NCBI GenBank assembly: GCA_021018815.1
Contig: JAITYX010000064.1
Coordinates: 1,054,001-1,118,000, forward strand
Source of the DNA: Talinum fruticosum
Lineage: Eukaryota; Streptophyta; Magnoliopsida; Caryophyllales; Talinaceae
Length of the DNA: 64,000 bases
Reading direction: 5' to 3'
The notes beneath the pieces are model-generated. The model saw nothing but the letters and a program-made list of their open reading frames with translations, was not told the origin of the DNA and ran no database searches. Both the position numbers and the translations under genes were made by a program. This document shows, in pieces, positions 35,374 to 46,969 of this stretch (the stretch's first letter is position 1; each line of letters begins with the position of its first letter).

Positions 35374-36093
35374 ACTTAGGTATTTCTTGTTCTCTGTTGT
35401 CAACACCAGTTGAATATAACCTTTTTAAAGTGTACAACTAGCCATTTTGTAAGTTGATGTTATGTTTTTCTGTGGTTGTATCTCTAGTTGAGAAAATATA
35501 AAGGCAAGGAAGATACTGTATAACTGTATTTTAGAAGAACAAGTGCTGCGTTGCTTTGATGCAATTGTAAGCATGTTATATATTAATATCCCTCTCCATT
35601 GTTTCTGAATCTTTGGTGACAAAAATTCTTTGGTGACAAAAATCACAAGACTGGTAGTACTCATATTCGTTGACAGCAAACTATTTACGATGTTCATTTA
35701 TGCTGGTAATTGAAGGAGTCAGGTTAGTGAATTTGCTATGTCTTCACTGTTGGAGAAAAGCATACACTGCTATACATATCTGTTGAACTTTTTGCAGAGA
35801 ATGTTGATAAGGCTTCCATGGAGAGAGTTCAAAGGTGTAGCATTAGGAGGCCGGCATTGAGTCGTGCTTCTTTAGTTGCCTTGCTTATGGCTTCTGGTCA
35901 GGATCTAGAGTTTCTAGTTTCCGGCCATTTGCTAACTATATTGGCATACATGACAATAATGATGACTGAACTATGATATTGAAGATGCCTTACAAAGCAG
36001 CATCGTTCTGCTAACAGGAGCACGCTGGTTCTGAGAAAATCTAGCACTTCTGGATTTCCCTGAATGAGTGAAATAGCATGTTGGTTATGTGAA

Positions 36094-36136
<43 letters not shown>

Positions 36137-36852
36137 AGGGAGGGCAGTTGTGGAAGTACTTTGATCTGAAAAAGTACCCTTCCCAATTACCCTACCCTAT
36201 TCACCATAAACCAGATCTAACCCAACTCAAAATAAGAAAACCTGATTGTGGCTCAAGTTAACCTTGACATACCCTAACCAACCTGATTCAGAACTTTCTC
36301 GGTCTAATAGTAATTGAATTTTCTTTGCACAAAATGAATAATTTTACAGTAGATCCTGAATTCACCCTGCCTGAGTCAAATAATCTGTCAACCTCAAACT
36401 AACCCAGAACCTAAACTAGCCTGACTTAAACTCGCCTTGAATGACCTGCTTGTTAGGTGCTACTGTCCTGTATGTCCTGTAACTGTTGGTGGGTTCTTGC
36501 AGAAGCTTCTGCAAGAAATTTGTTTGAGTTTCCTTCAAATTAACTAAGCATTCTCTGTATCATGCTTTTATGTTATCTTCTTACTACTGCGTTGATATAT
36601 ATGGTTCCAGACAGATAGCTTGTGTCCAAGCAGTAGTATATTCAGCCATGCTGCATTCTTGTTACAGCCATGCAGGGTGGGATTATCGGCGTACTGCATT
36701 ATGTCATATTGTTGCTTATTTGAGCACTTGTAGGCTTGCTGAAGTGAGTCACATAGCGCCAACTGTCTTCCTTCATTCCTGGATATTATCAGATCACAAA
36801 TGATTAAAATGTTATGAGTAGTTATAAGGTTATAGGAGCTCTCATCTATCTA

Positions 36853-36854
<2 letters not shown>
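35374..36854. other. 3' UTR and intergenic DNA
   Basis: The first few hundred bases are probably the 3' UTR of the BTB gene. An 18 bp unit (TTCTTTGGTGACAAAAAT-like) is repeated in tandem near 35608-35643. A (GA)n run with a G-rich tail lies at about 36101-36137. Open frames on both strands at 36568-36803 have no known domain. Confidence 0.5.

Positions 36855-36902
<48 letters not shown>
36855..36902. repeat. (TA)n microsatellite
   Basis: About 24 TA units, preceded by TCTATCTATC. Confidence 0.95.
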
Positions 36903-36904
<2 letters not shown>

Positions 36905-37490
36905 TATGACCTAGGCTTCCCCATAGGGTTTTATTGGAGTTTTAAAGAGCCTTAGCCAGGGGTTAATTGGAACCTTGTTGACTATAATTATATCAAATCT
37001 GGAGTTTTGGGACTCTATGCAATGGAAATCGGTATCTTGAAGGTGAGTGATTGCATGAGCAACTTAGTACGATCGCTCTTCACCATAAAATAAACTCAAA
37101 AGCCAAATTGAACGTCAACATGTCAGAGTATAGTTTCTCCCCCAATTCTCAGCTTGGACATGAGTGCTAAGTATTCTCCTTCCACAATCAATCTGTTAGA
37201 GCCTTGATCCACTGCCTTCTGAATCTTATCTAGGCGTGCCCTAGCTGCTTCTAGCTCAATTCCGTGGAAACCCTTCTCTTGTTTGACTCCAGCTGTAGCT
37301 ATATTATCCAAGGGATCGTGGAATATAAAACCCAATCTGGTCAATCTGGACAGGTGAAGAGGCTGCCTTCATTGAAGAATCGCAAACAGTCTCCACATTG
37401 AAGGAGGCCCCCTCAAACCCACTGCCATCCCAAATCACCGAAGCTAAAGTACATTAAAACATGATTGAGTGATCTCTAAAGCTCCACATA
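36903..37490. other. Intergenic DNA with an unassigned minus-strand open frame
   Basis: A 73-codon frame on the minus strand at 37123-37344 contains ELEAARARLDKIQKAVDQG and GEYLALMSKLRIGG. It has protein-like composition and a helical look, loosely reminiscent of the linker region of plant LINE ORF2 proteins, but I cannot assign it. The sequence leading into it (37350-37450) may be part of the same remnant. Confidence 0.3.
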
Positions 37491-38273
37491 TAGCACCGCT
37501 CATATTAACTCCAGTTTTGCTCCTGCCTTCACACGACCAGGAAGATCACCGGAAAAAACCTGTTACGTATTCTGTGACGTGAACTCTTATCCATCTACAC
37601 CAATTTTGCACTTTCATACAAACAAAAGATGTTTTTGAGCTGATAACTCATGATACATAACAGGTACATATGGTAAAGCGGATCAGGTGTTTATTGGAGT
37701 CCAAGACTGTGATACGCAGTGCAGAGTGAGTCAGGAGTGTATATGAACTAGTCGATGCTTGAAAGCTAGAGATGCTCTTATCCAAGTAGTCTCAAGCTAC
37801 ATGCAAAGTAGACAGATGCCTGAATTTTGAATGCTCTCCGGTTTAAGGGCTAGCTCTTAATAGCGAAAGTTTTACTACTACAATGGATTATTGAGGATAA
37901 TAAAGTCTCTCAAACAAACATTGGTCATTTGTTTTTTATAATAAGCTGTTTTGTGAAGGAAGTTCTAGTCTTGTACGAGGGGTCTAGTTTGCAGCATTTT
38001 TCTTCCTACAACGCTCTGGCATAAAGAAGAAGAAGAAATCTATTGTCCTTCTACTGGGAGCTGCTTGGTTGTTTCTGATTTTGTTTACTTCATCAATTCA
38101 TCACGAGGCTTCAAAGATGATGATCAAGTTGAGATGGGTGGAAGTGATGGATACAAAGTGAATCAGTGGTGCCCCAACCCCCCCAAAAAAAGAAAGAGAA
38201 AAATAGCCATTATGTTGTTGGAGTTATAGGGGAAAAAGAGAACAAAAAGGGAGGGCAGGAAGCTACTCTTGTA

Positions 38274-38345
38274 TATCAGAGCCAGGTTTCGATCCTGGGA
38301 CCTGTGGGTTATGGGCCCACCACGCTTCCGCTGCGCCACTCTGAT
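38274..38345 (-). tRNA. tRNA-iMet (CAT), initiator, copy 1
   Basis: 72 nt with a complete cloverleaf: acceptor ATCAGAG/CTCTGAT, D-arm region GTGGCGCAGCGGAAGCG, anticodon loop CCCATAA with CAT at 38311-38313, and T arm with GGATCGAAACC. The sequence is the standard plant initiator: it begins with A1 opposite U72 and has the GATCGAAAC T-loop instead of TTCGA. A CAACAA word lies immediately upstream of the 5' end and T runs (seen as AAAAA at 38233-38249 on the + strand) lie downstream, as expected for RNA polymerase III. It supplies Met-tRNA for translation start. Confidence 0.96.
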
Positions 38346-39183
38346 TTGTTGCTTTCTTTTGCCAACTATTAAAACTTATAGCACGGGTCATATTAACTCC
38401 AGTTTTGCTCCTGCCTTCACACGATCAGGAAGATCACCGGAAAAGAAACCTGTAACGTATTCTATAACGTTGTGAACTCTTATCAATCTACACCTATGTC
38501 ATGGAAACACCAATGTTGGACTTTATACAAACAAAAGACGTTTTTGAGCTGATAACTCATGATACATAACAGTTGCATATGATAAAGCGGATCAGGTGCT
38601 TATTAGAGTCCAAGACTGTGATACGCAGTGCAGAGTGAGTCAGGAGTGTATACGAACAAGTCAATGCTTGAAAGCTAGAGATGCTCTCATCCAAGCAGTT
38701 TTGAGCTGTGCAACTTCTCTGACACTGGAAGACAGATGCCTGAATTTTGAATGTTCTCTGGTTTAGGGCTAGCTCTTAATAGCAATATTTATACTACTAC
38801 TATGGATTATTGAGGATCGTAAAGTCTCTCAAACAAACATTGTTCATTTGTTTTTTATAATGTTGTTTTGTGGAGGAAGTTCTAGTCTTGTACGAGTGGT
38901 TGTGGTTTAGAGCATTTTTTCTTCCTATAACGCTCTGGCATAAAGAAGTAATCTATTGCCCTTCTACTGGGAGCTGCTTGTGTGTTTCTGATTTTGTTTA
39001 CTTCATCAATTCATCAAGCAGGCTTCAAAGATGATGATCGAGTTGAGATGGGTGGAAGTGATGGATACAAAGTGAATCAGTGGTGCCCCCCCAAAAAAAA
39101 GAAAGAGAAAAAATAGCCATTATGTTGTTGGAGTTATAGGGGAAAAAGAGAACAAAAAGGGAGGGCAGGAAGCTACTCTTGTA

Positions 39184-39255
39184 TATCAGAGCCAGGTTTC
39201 GATCCTGGGACCTGTGGGTTATGGGCCCACCACGCTTCCGCTGCGCCACTCTGAT
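39184..39255 (-). tRNA. tRNA-iMet (CAT), initiator, copy 2
   Basis: Identical in sequence to the copy at 38274-38345, anticodon at 39221-39223, 910 bp away in the same orientation. The immediate flanks are also the same on the 3' side (T runs) and on the 5' side (CAACAAATC), so both could be transcribed. It arose by duplication of the surrounding ~0.9 kb. Confidence 0.96.
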
Positions 39256-39285
39256 TTGTTGGGTTTTTCTACCAACTGTTAATGA

Positions 39286-39979
39286 TTACCTCAATCTGTC
39301 TAATTTTGAGAGGTTGAATTGTATGTACTCAAAACTCTACTGTAAATCATGTATAATCAGTTGCATTGCAGCAGTATCTGCTTTTCACTCAAAAAAATCT
39401 CAAGCCTTCTTCACTCTGTCTCATTCTTCATGCTCTAATTCAAAAATTTCCGAGGAAGTCTACTTATAAGATACATTTTTTTGATCATTAATTGGGCATA
39501 ACTCTATAAAGACAATGACTCAGTTAGATCTGTACAAAGCACTCTCATAACGACTATTAGAATCATATTTAAACAACAAATGGAAATCAACCAATTAACC
39601 GTCAAAAGGTAAAATGGAAGTGAATGTAGTGCATCTATCAGCTCCAATTTAATATCTCTTTATACGCGTTTGTAATCGCTATATAGCACATAACTAATTT
39701 AATTTGGTGAAATTTTAAATATTGCTGCTAGTTATCGAACAATTTTTTCGTTCAATTGGTGGGATAGTTGCTTGGTTTTTACATTGTTGAGTATTATTGC
39801 AAGGAGACATAAATTTCAAGGAGACAATGACTCAACAAATCAATGTACACACTACCCAAATTTAGGTCCAACAACCATACCCACATAATTAAATTAATAA
39901 TAAAGGACTTAAAATTACAAAATAAAGGGACTCAAAAATTCATAAATGATTTTTCTTTTTTGTTTTAGAAAAATAGAAA
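39286..39979. other. Intergenic DNA and PIP1 3' UTR
   Basis: No supportable gene. Bases nearest 39979 are probably the 3' UTR of the aquaporin gene on the minus strand. Confidence 0.5.
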
Positions 39980-41991
39980 TCAAGCCCTGGACTTGAAGGG
40001 AATTGCTCTGATGACAATCTGGTGGTACAAAGCAGCAAGAGCAGCTCCAATGAAGGGTCCCACCCAGAATATCCACTGCCCAAAACATAAAACAAAATCT
40101 TAATTAATTAATTTGTAAATCAAACTAATTATTCAATGAATTAACTTAAAAATCATAATTACGTGGTCATTCCAAGCGTGCTCCCTGTTGTGGATGATAG
40201 CAGCTCCCAAACTCCTAGCTGGGTTGATGCCTGTCCCAGTGATGGGGATGGTTGCCAAGTGAACCAAAAACACTGCGAATCCTATTGGAAGAGGTGCCAA
40301 TATCTGCATATGCCCAACCATATTTCATTCCCATTACTTACAAAATACACCCCGAGTTATCCAAATTTAAATCTAAATTCATATTTATATTCCGATGGAT
40401 CTGTCGTTAAGGAAGTTGTAGGGGTTCCACGGAACAAACTTACTCATAATTTTGATGAAATACAAAATATAAAAAGACCGATTTCGATAGACCATATATT
40501 TAAAAGTTGTAGGGGTCCAAAATGTTGAAGGCCCAAAATAAATAAGCAAAAAACCAAATAAATCCAAACAAGGCACATGGAAAGCAGCTTTGTCATTCAT
40601 CATTGCAACAAAAGGAGGTAAAGAAGACACAACAATTATTCAACTTTGCCCAACCGCATGTGAATGAAACTACCCCTCAACTTTCTACACACATATAATT
40701 CGCCTTAATTTTGTTTCTTGAGAATAAATTCTGTTTAATCTATATATTAAATTGAACTTATATTAGATTATATATTTTAGAAATGTTATATTTCACTTTA
40801 GATTTTATGTAGAGTTCGATATGATATACTAACAATTAGATTTGATAAAGGGTATATTTTTTGTTTGATTTTAAGATTTAAAATTATTATGTCTTACTTG
40901 GTTTGATAGAACTTTATGATAAATTAGTTTAAACCTTGTTGATTTATGTCAACTTTAGACATGTTGATTGGTCGATTCGAAGGAAGACCCTCATAAGTTG
41001 ATATTGTTTCAAGTTTAAGTCAGTTTTGTGTTAGATAAGATATAATTTCATGCCGTTGATTATGATATTAATTCAAGTTTAAGTCGATTTTGTGTTAGAT
41101 AAGGTATAATTTCATGCTGTTTCAACAGGTAATCAAGTGAAAATTTTAAATCATATAACCACAATATGCACAGATATGAAAGCAATTATATAGCAAACTG
41201 AGCAAAAATTAGTCAAGATGGTTGAAACTTACAGGGACATGGGAGTCTCTAGCACTCCTCTTGGCATCAGTGGCAGAGAAGACAGTGTAAACAAGGACAA
41301 AAGTGCCCACAATCTCGGCACCAAGGCCATCACCCTTGGTGTAGCCATGGTTCACCACGTTGGCACCACCACCAAGCATCTGGTAGGGGCTCGGCTCGAA
41401 TCCTTTCACCACCCCTGCCCCACATATGGCTCCTAGGCATTGCATTATTATGTAGAAGACTGCCCTTGTTAAGGATAGCTTCCTTGCCAACAGTAGCCCA
41501 AATGTCACTGCTGGGTTTATATGTCCACCTGCATTTCCATTCCCACCACTTTGATTAGTTAATTTCTTTCTTATGATTACATACTAATCATATTTATGAA
41601 TCACTCAATGCTGAGCAATTTTAAGCAATAATTGAGTAAACCTGACAAAATTAATCAATAACGTACCAGAGATACCAGCAGTGCAGTAAACAAGGGCAAA
41701 GATCATGCCACCAAAAGCCCAAGCAATGCCCTGAATACCAACAGAGGCACACTTGGAAGGAGAGCGGTTAACCCCCATGACAGTCAAGATGGTGATGTAA
41801 AGGAACAAGAAGGTGGCTATGAACTCGGCGATGCCGGCCCTGTAGAAAGACCATGACTTGAGCTCCTCAGGCTCGAAGAGCGGTGCCGGGGGTGGCTCCT
41901 TGTAGTCCTTTGTCTGGGCTGCTGTCCCCAGTGGCTGCCTCTCTGTGAACTGGTTTGCTCCCAACTTCACATCCTCCTCTTTCCCCTCCAT
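39980..41991 (-). CDS. PIP1: PIP1 plasma membrane aquaporin
   Basis: Four exons on the minus strand: 41667-41991, 41233-41528, 40163-40303 and 39980-40075, joining to 858 nt (285 residues). All introns are GT-AG and the exon sizes of 296 and 141 are those usual for plant PIP genes. The N-terminus [20 protein letters not shown] is PIP1-type. The two pore motifs are NPA at 113-115 ([10 protein letters not shown]) and 234-236 ([12 protein letters not shown]). Selectivity filter residues His222, Thr231 and Arg237 are present, with Phe in TM1. RKLSLTRA carries the conserved loop B serine. The C-terminus is short, FKSRA, as in PIP1 rather than PIP2. The protein forms tetramers in the plasma membrane and passes water, and in some members CO2 or other small solutes; PIP1 often needs PIP2 for targeting. 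The [12 protein letters not shown] loop differs slightly from the usual YNKDHAWDDHW. Confidence 0.96.
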
Positions 41992-42086
41992 TTTAGTCTC
42001 TTTCTCTCTCTAGAATGGAAGGATATATGGCTAGTGATCAAGTTGTGCTCCTGATATATAGTAGTGGTTTAAGTAGGAGAGGAGGG

Positions 42087-42096
42087 CCTTTTATAG
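42087..42096 (-). promoter_or_regulatory. TATA box of the PIP1 gene
   Basis: On the minus strand the sequence is CTATAAAAGG, about 100 bp upstream of the start codon at 41991. This leaves room for a leader of ~65-70 nt, a normal arrangement for a strongly expressed plant gene. Confidence 0.7.
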
Positions 42097-42099
42097 ATG

Positions 42100-45000
42100 G
42101 GCAGGTGTTTTTTTTTTTAAAAAAAGAAATAAATATGGAATTAACTAAATTTGATAAGAGCATTGGTATGATTAAACTTCTAAATGATTGTAAACAAATG
42201 AACAAATTAGTTAAAAAAGTGGCATTTAATTATTAATTTTGTAGGTTTAGGGATACTTATAACTTTTTCTTTTTAAAGTAGGGATATAATTTTAAAGTAA
42301 ATTGGTGGACGTAATATTATTGATTATTGATTTTCTTTTATTTTACTGAACACCAAGAAAGATATAATTATAACATAAAGAGAACTTAGATCGATGTCTC
42401 TAATATCAAATGTTAGAAATTATACTAATAACCTACACTAGTTGATACGCACCATTAATGCATATTGATGTATTAACTAACGTTAGTGAAAAACTAGAGG
42501 GGTGACAACAAAATATGATCAAAATCTTTTTATACTTATTAATGTTTGTATTTCTTTAGCGAAATTACCAATATAAATATAAATTTTATTAGCTAATTAT
42601 AATATGTCAAAAACTTTAACCCTATCTTAAACTATGTTTAATTCTCATAACTGTAAGATTACAACCTTGTTTTATTTAACTTTAATTTACATCCTTATAA
42701 TTCCTTATAACTTCTTATTAACTTCTTATAACTATTTCTATTTAACTTCTTATTATTTATAATTAATTTTATAACTATCGTACCAATTCTTACAATTACT
42801 TAAAAATTTCTTATAACCTCACAATTCTTTATAGCTAAATAAAAAATCGTCTTTATATTGAATTATGAATTAATGTATTTGACATTCCTAGTTGCCTCCT
42901 ATTGCTAGCTAGGTCCTTAAATTTTAAAATGAAATGAAAATTAATGGTAGGTATTTCTTTAGCCGTTGGTATATGACCGTTCACAAAAGTGACGGCTTGC
43001 GATAAGCACGTGGCGGGTCCGAAAATCTACTTTCCAACAGATATGTGCTCCTAACCCAAACGCATGTGGTCCATTCCCCCTAAATTCAATTAAATTGATT
43101 TACACACTGCTTTTTATATTTTTTTTTTGGCAGTAAAAATTATAAAAAATTATATACCGTCCTAAAAAGTTATAAAATAATTAAAAAATGAGTTATAAAT
43201 ATTATAAAAATGGTATAATTATAAATTAAGCTACAAGCTCCTTGACTTGGAACTAATGATTTCTTCTTGTATGGTGCATTCAACGATTACCACAACTTCA
43301 TCATATTGATAATCAGTAGCGGATCTAAGGTGGGGTCAGGTGACCCCCTTTCAAAAATAAATAAAATTTTTATATAAGTAAATGAATATAGACGAAAGTT
43401 GATAGATGAGTTGATAAGTGTTATATTATGCAAATGTTAGTTGGGGGTTTGAGTTTTGCTAATGACATTTTTTTTTTTTCAAAATTCAACTTTTCAACTC
43501 CTCGTTATTTCAACTTCCTTTCCCTTTATTATTTAATTTATTTCGACTCCTTCCTTAAATTCCTAGGTCCACAACTGTTAATAATCAAGCGAGCAAAAGT
43601 GATGGGTAGGTCCATAATCATACAACCCTTCCCCCTTCACGCCTAGAAATTTCTACTCTTTGTGGCTTTAAGGGGGACAATATTAAAGAAAAGGGGAATC
43701 CAAAGTCTACTTAATTATAACAAAATAACTAGTAATTGTGAAGAACGTCGTCTTATGCATCATGCACACAAAAATTTCTATTCAAAATTATGCTCATGGG
43801 GTCAAGGCTTTAGTAGTCCGTTACAACAACTACACTCGGTACAAATTCTGTTAGTATACGTAATAGGAAGATTTAAATGTATCCAATTTTAATTTTAAAT
43901 AAAAATGCTAAAGAGAGTAATTTTAAGAAACCTACGAAAAGAACTCCACAAAAATAAATATGACGGGTGAAAATAAATTATGAAAATCATGACTTTAATG
44001 GTCAAATTAATTATAATATAAAATTGCCCTCCCATGCCATTGAGGTCTCATAAGATTGATACTTTCACTGGTTTAGGTTTCATGTTTATTTTTCTATCTG
44101 TATTCTATTATTCTTTATGGTTAATATGATAAAAAAAAATAACTATAAATAATTAATTAAGATATATAATATTCTTCTTGAAAAGGATCGAATGACCCCT
44201 ATGTTAACCACGATTGTAATTGTTTTGTTTGAAATAATATAATTCAACTGCACAACTCTAACCTTACCTCGACTTTTTCCATATATCCCTTAACTAAGAA
44301 TGATACGGTCTCGAGTAAAAAACGCATTTATTTTCATGCTAATTTAATAAAATTTTATGTGGTTAATATTCTAAAACACCAAAAATTATTGATAGTTACA
44401 ATTAAGTATCAACTATTACTTACAAGACAATTAAACAACAAAAAAGACATAGACATTATATAAAACCTCCTAATTAATCAACTTTTATCACCCGAAAAGA
44501 TCGAGTTGTACATGTAACACAAAATATAAATTATTTTTTTCAACAATTGTTTTTTTTTTAAAAAATTTTTAATACATCATTTATGTTATTTTTAAGCTTC
44601 AAAACCTTCAGAAGATTATAGGCTTTATCATTTATGAATTTACATGAGAATATAGTGATTTTTGTATAGTTAAAATTTAGACATAATGAGGAAATGAAAA
44701 GGTGGAGGGGGAAGGGGAAAGATGAGATGAGAGACAAGACAACTCATAATATAGAGATACCTTACTGGTGTTTTGCCCCATTTCACATGCATTCATTGAT
44801 ATATAGTTTGGTGATCGAGTAATTTGGTCCACACCCTCACCCACAATGCCAAAGACCAACGTTAGGTCCCCTTTGACAGCCATGAATGACTCACCAAATA
44901 CAAAGGTATTGGGACGAGAATCCACTACTCAACTCTCTCTCTCTCTTTGTTTTGTCAATTCTTTCTCAAATCATGGTCCCCAAATTCCTATTCCTCTCTA

Positions 45001-46079
45001 ACCATGAGCTTGCTAATTCTTAATGACACTTATAAACTAAACTCAAATTACTCGGGGAAGAAAAAAACACAAATGTATAACCGACCAAGTACATACGGTT
45101 CTGCACTTTTGATCTAAATTCAATATGATTATGGCATAGTTGCCTCTCTAGAGAGATTATTCCGTGAAAAATTTCTTATTGGTCAAATCTAAATAGAATG
45201 AAGTCACTCAACACAGTGAGTTCAAAACTAAATTGACATAATTTACATATGATTCTTTAATTGCAATTATCTCTTTGTGAGGCCTAACCTATATGCTTGG
45301 AAACATGCAAGTCTTCCCCTTTTTTTGGGGGAGGGGGGTGGAGAAAAAAAGTTGGGAAACCGTCCAAAACCTTATCTTGTAGAGGTACCACTAAAGTAAT
45401 GGCAAGAATTTGATGCATATGATGCAAATAACGGCTAAGTATAACTTGCAACATATGTATTATTAGCCAACTCATAGACTCACCGCCCATTAATAATATT
45501 ATCACCCTAAAGTCTTCGGCCCCTTGTATCAAAGCATATGTCCCACCCCACACATACTTGTGCAACTCGTGTTTTGCTTCTAAAGTTACGATCGACAACG
45601 GTATTTGGAGTGAAATATATTCTTATAAATTTGCTTTTAGCAAATTATTCATATCTTTTTGTGTCAATTTACATCAATTAACCAACCAAACAACTAAATT
45701 TATCGAATATATTTTCTCTAACCGTTCGGATAAACATCTATATGTTACTTAAATAAGTATATAACATCTAAGCAGTTCTCCTTGCTACTAAACACCTAAT
45801 TTTTTCAAACATGGCCTTAAGCTCATTAATCATTATTATTAGCCACACATAAATCTAATTATAATTATAATAAATGAACAAATTGTGCTGTTTTGGAATA
45901 TTATTAACTGGCTATAGGCGTAGTTAGTTTGCACTGCAAATGTTATCATGGATTCTGTATTATAAGTTGCTAATCAAATAGACAGATGACCCGGGCTTTG
46001 ATTACTCGTAATTAATTATACATTAGGATTTTTAATTTTACTTGCATCTACTCTATGTTTATCTTTTAATTTAAATTTA
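42100..46079. other. AT-rich gene-free stretch
   Basis: No supportable gene. About 42600-42850 repeats degenerate CTTATAACTTCTTA-like words on a decayed scale. Around 43320-43370 the text CGGATCTAAGGTGGGGTCAG resembles a fragment seen at ends of plant repeats. Open frames at 43428-43892 and 44677-45598 carry no domain that I recognise. A short (CT)n run lies at 44933-44946. Confidence 0.5.
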
Positions 46080-46755
46080 GATTGAATGATTCGGCGCATG
46101 CACGGTGGTTGCTTGGATAACTTCGAACGTTTTATGTGCGACTTGATAAGTATTCGTTTATCGTCATATGTCAATAAATGGTTGGACGAATGAGTAAAAT
46201 AAGCGAGATTTTGTGGCGTAATCTCTCGCTTTTCTCTCTCTAGGAATATATGAGCATTAAAGAATTTATAGGATAACTCTCTCTATGTTCCTCTCTTTCC
46301 AAACAATAATTTCTTATATGTTTATATCAAAACTAAAATATGATTTTCCGCATCATTTGCCCCCTCTTAAAAAAAAACTTGACCACGAGTTTCGAAGAAA
46401 AGGAGAATCAGAAGCCTCGAATCGACCATGACCATCCATATGTAGCTAACATCCGGCTCACTTATGATGTATGAGGCAAACATTGCACCTCTTGATTTTC
46501 TTGATTCGAACATGCTTGGCAGGAACAAAAATCGCGATAGGGATCAAAAATTTGTCAACGACCGTCTCTTTGACTTCGAACTTTATTGGGATAGCCTCTT
46601 CAAACTTCTCTTTAATCTTGGAATCCTTGTTGACTTATTCAACTCCATCAACCTCTCCAAAACCTCAATATTTTTTGGTTGGATTCGATCAAGTCGGTCC
46701 AAAAGAGAACCAATTCAGCTGTGCCCATCAATAAGACGACCAAGACGTTGATAAG
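46080..46755 (-). mobile_element. Possible Ty3/gypsy-type 3' end remnant
   Basis: On the minus strand, CTTCGAAACTCGTGGTCAAG followed by an A/T-rich run and AAGAGGGGGCAAATGATGCG looks like the end of a gypsy polyprotein, a polypurine tract and the first bases of an LTR (TGATGCGG...). The upstream part up to 46755 reads as a broken coding-like frame (QRLGRLIDGH). No catalytic domain is visible, so this is a weak call. Confidence 0.35.
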
Positions 46756-46969
46756 TACATTGTTCAAGATATCAAAAACTTGATGTTGTTTAGATATGTT
46801 TTCTTGATAAAATTCTAGGAAGGAATCAAAATTTGTATGTCGAGTCTAGAGGCTTTTGTACATGTCTTCTTTGGTAACTCTGGTAGAAAATTAGTGAATT
46901 TTTTTGTGACAGTGCGCATGGATTGCAATACAATGACAATGACTCCATAATTGTTGACAAGGGTGATTA

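Larger units (their letters stand above)
37491..39285. repeat. Head-to-tail tandem duplication, units of 0.89 and 0.91 kb
   Basis: Unit 1 is about 37491-38380 and unit 2 about 38381-39285. Landmarks recur at offsets of 888 (TATTAACTCCAGTTTTGCTC at 37503 and 38391) to 910 bases (the tRNA genes). Scattered substitutions and small indels separate the units, including ~20 extra bases in unit 2 near 38706-38728. Each unit carries one initiator tRNA gene near its right end. Confidence 0.93.

Noticed and set aside
38166..38475. Short + strand frames at 38166-38475 and at 39179-39469
   Set aside because: They cross the tRNA-iMet genes in antisense and are repeated only because of the tandem duplication.
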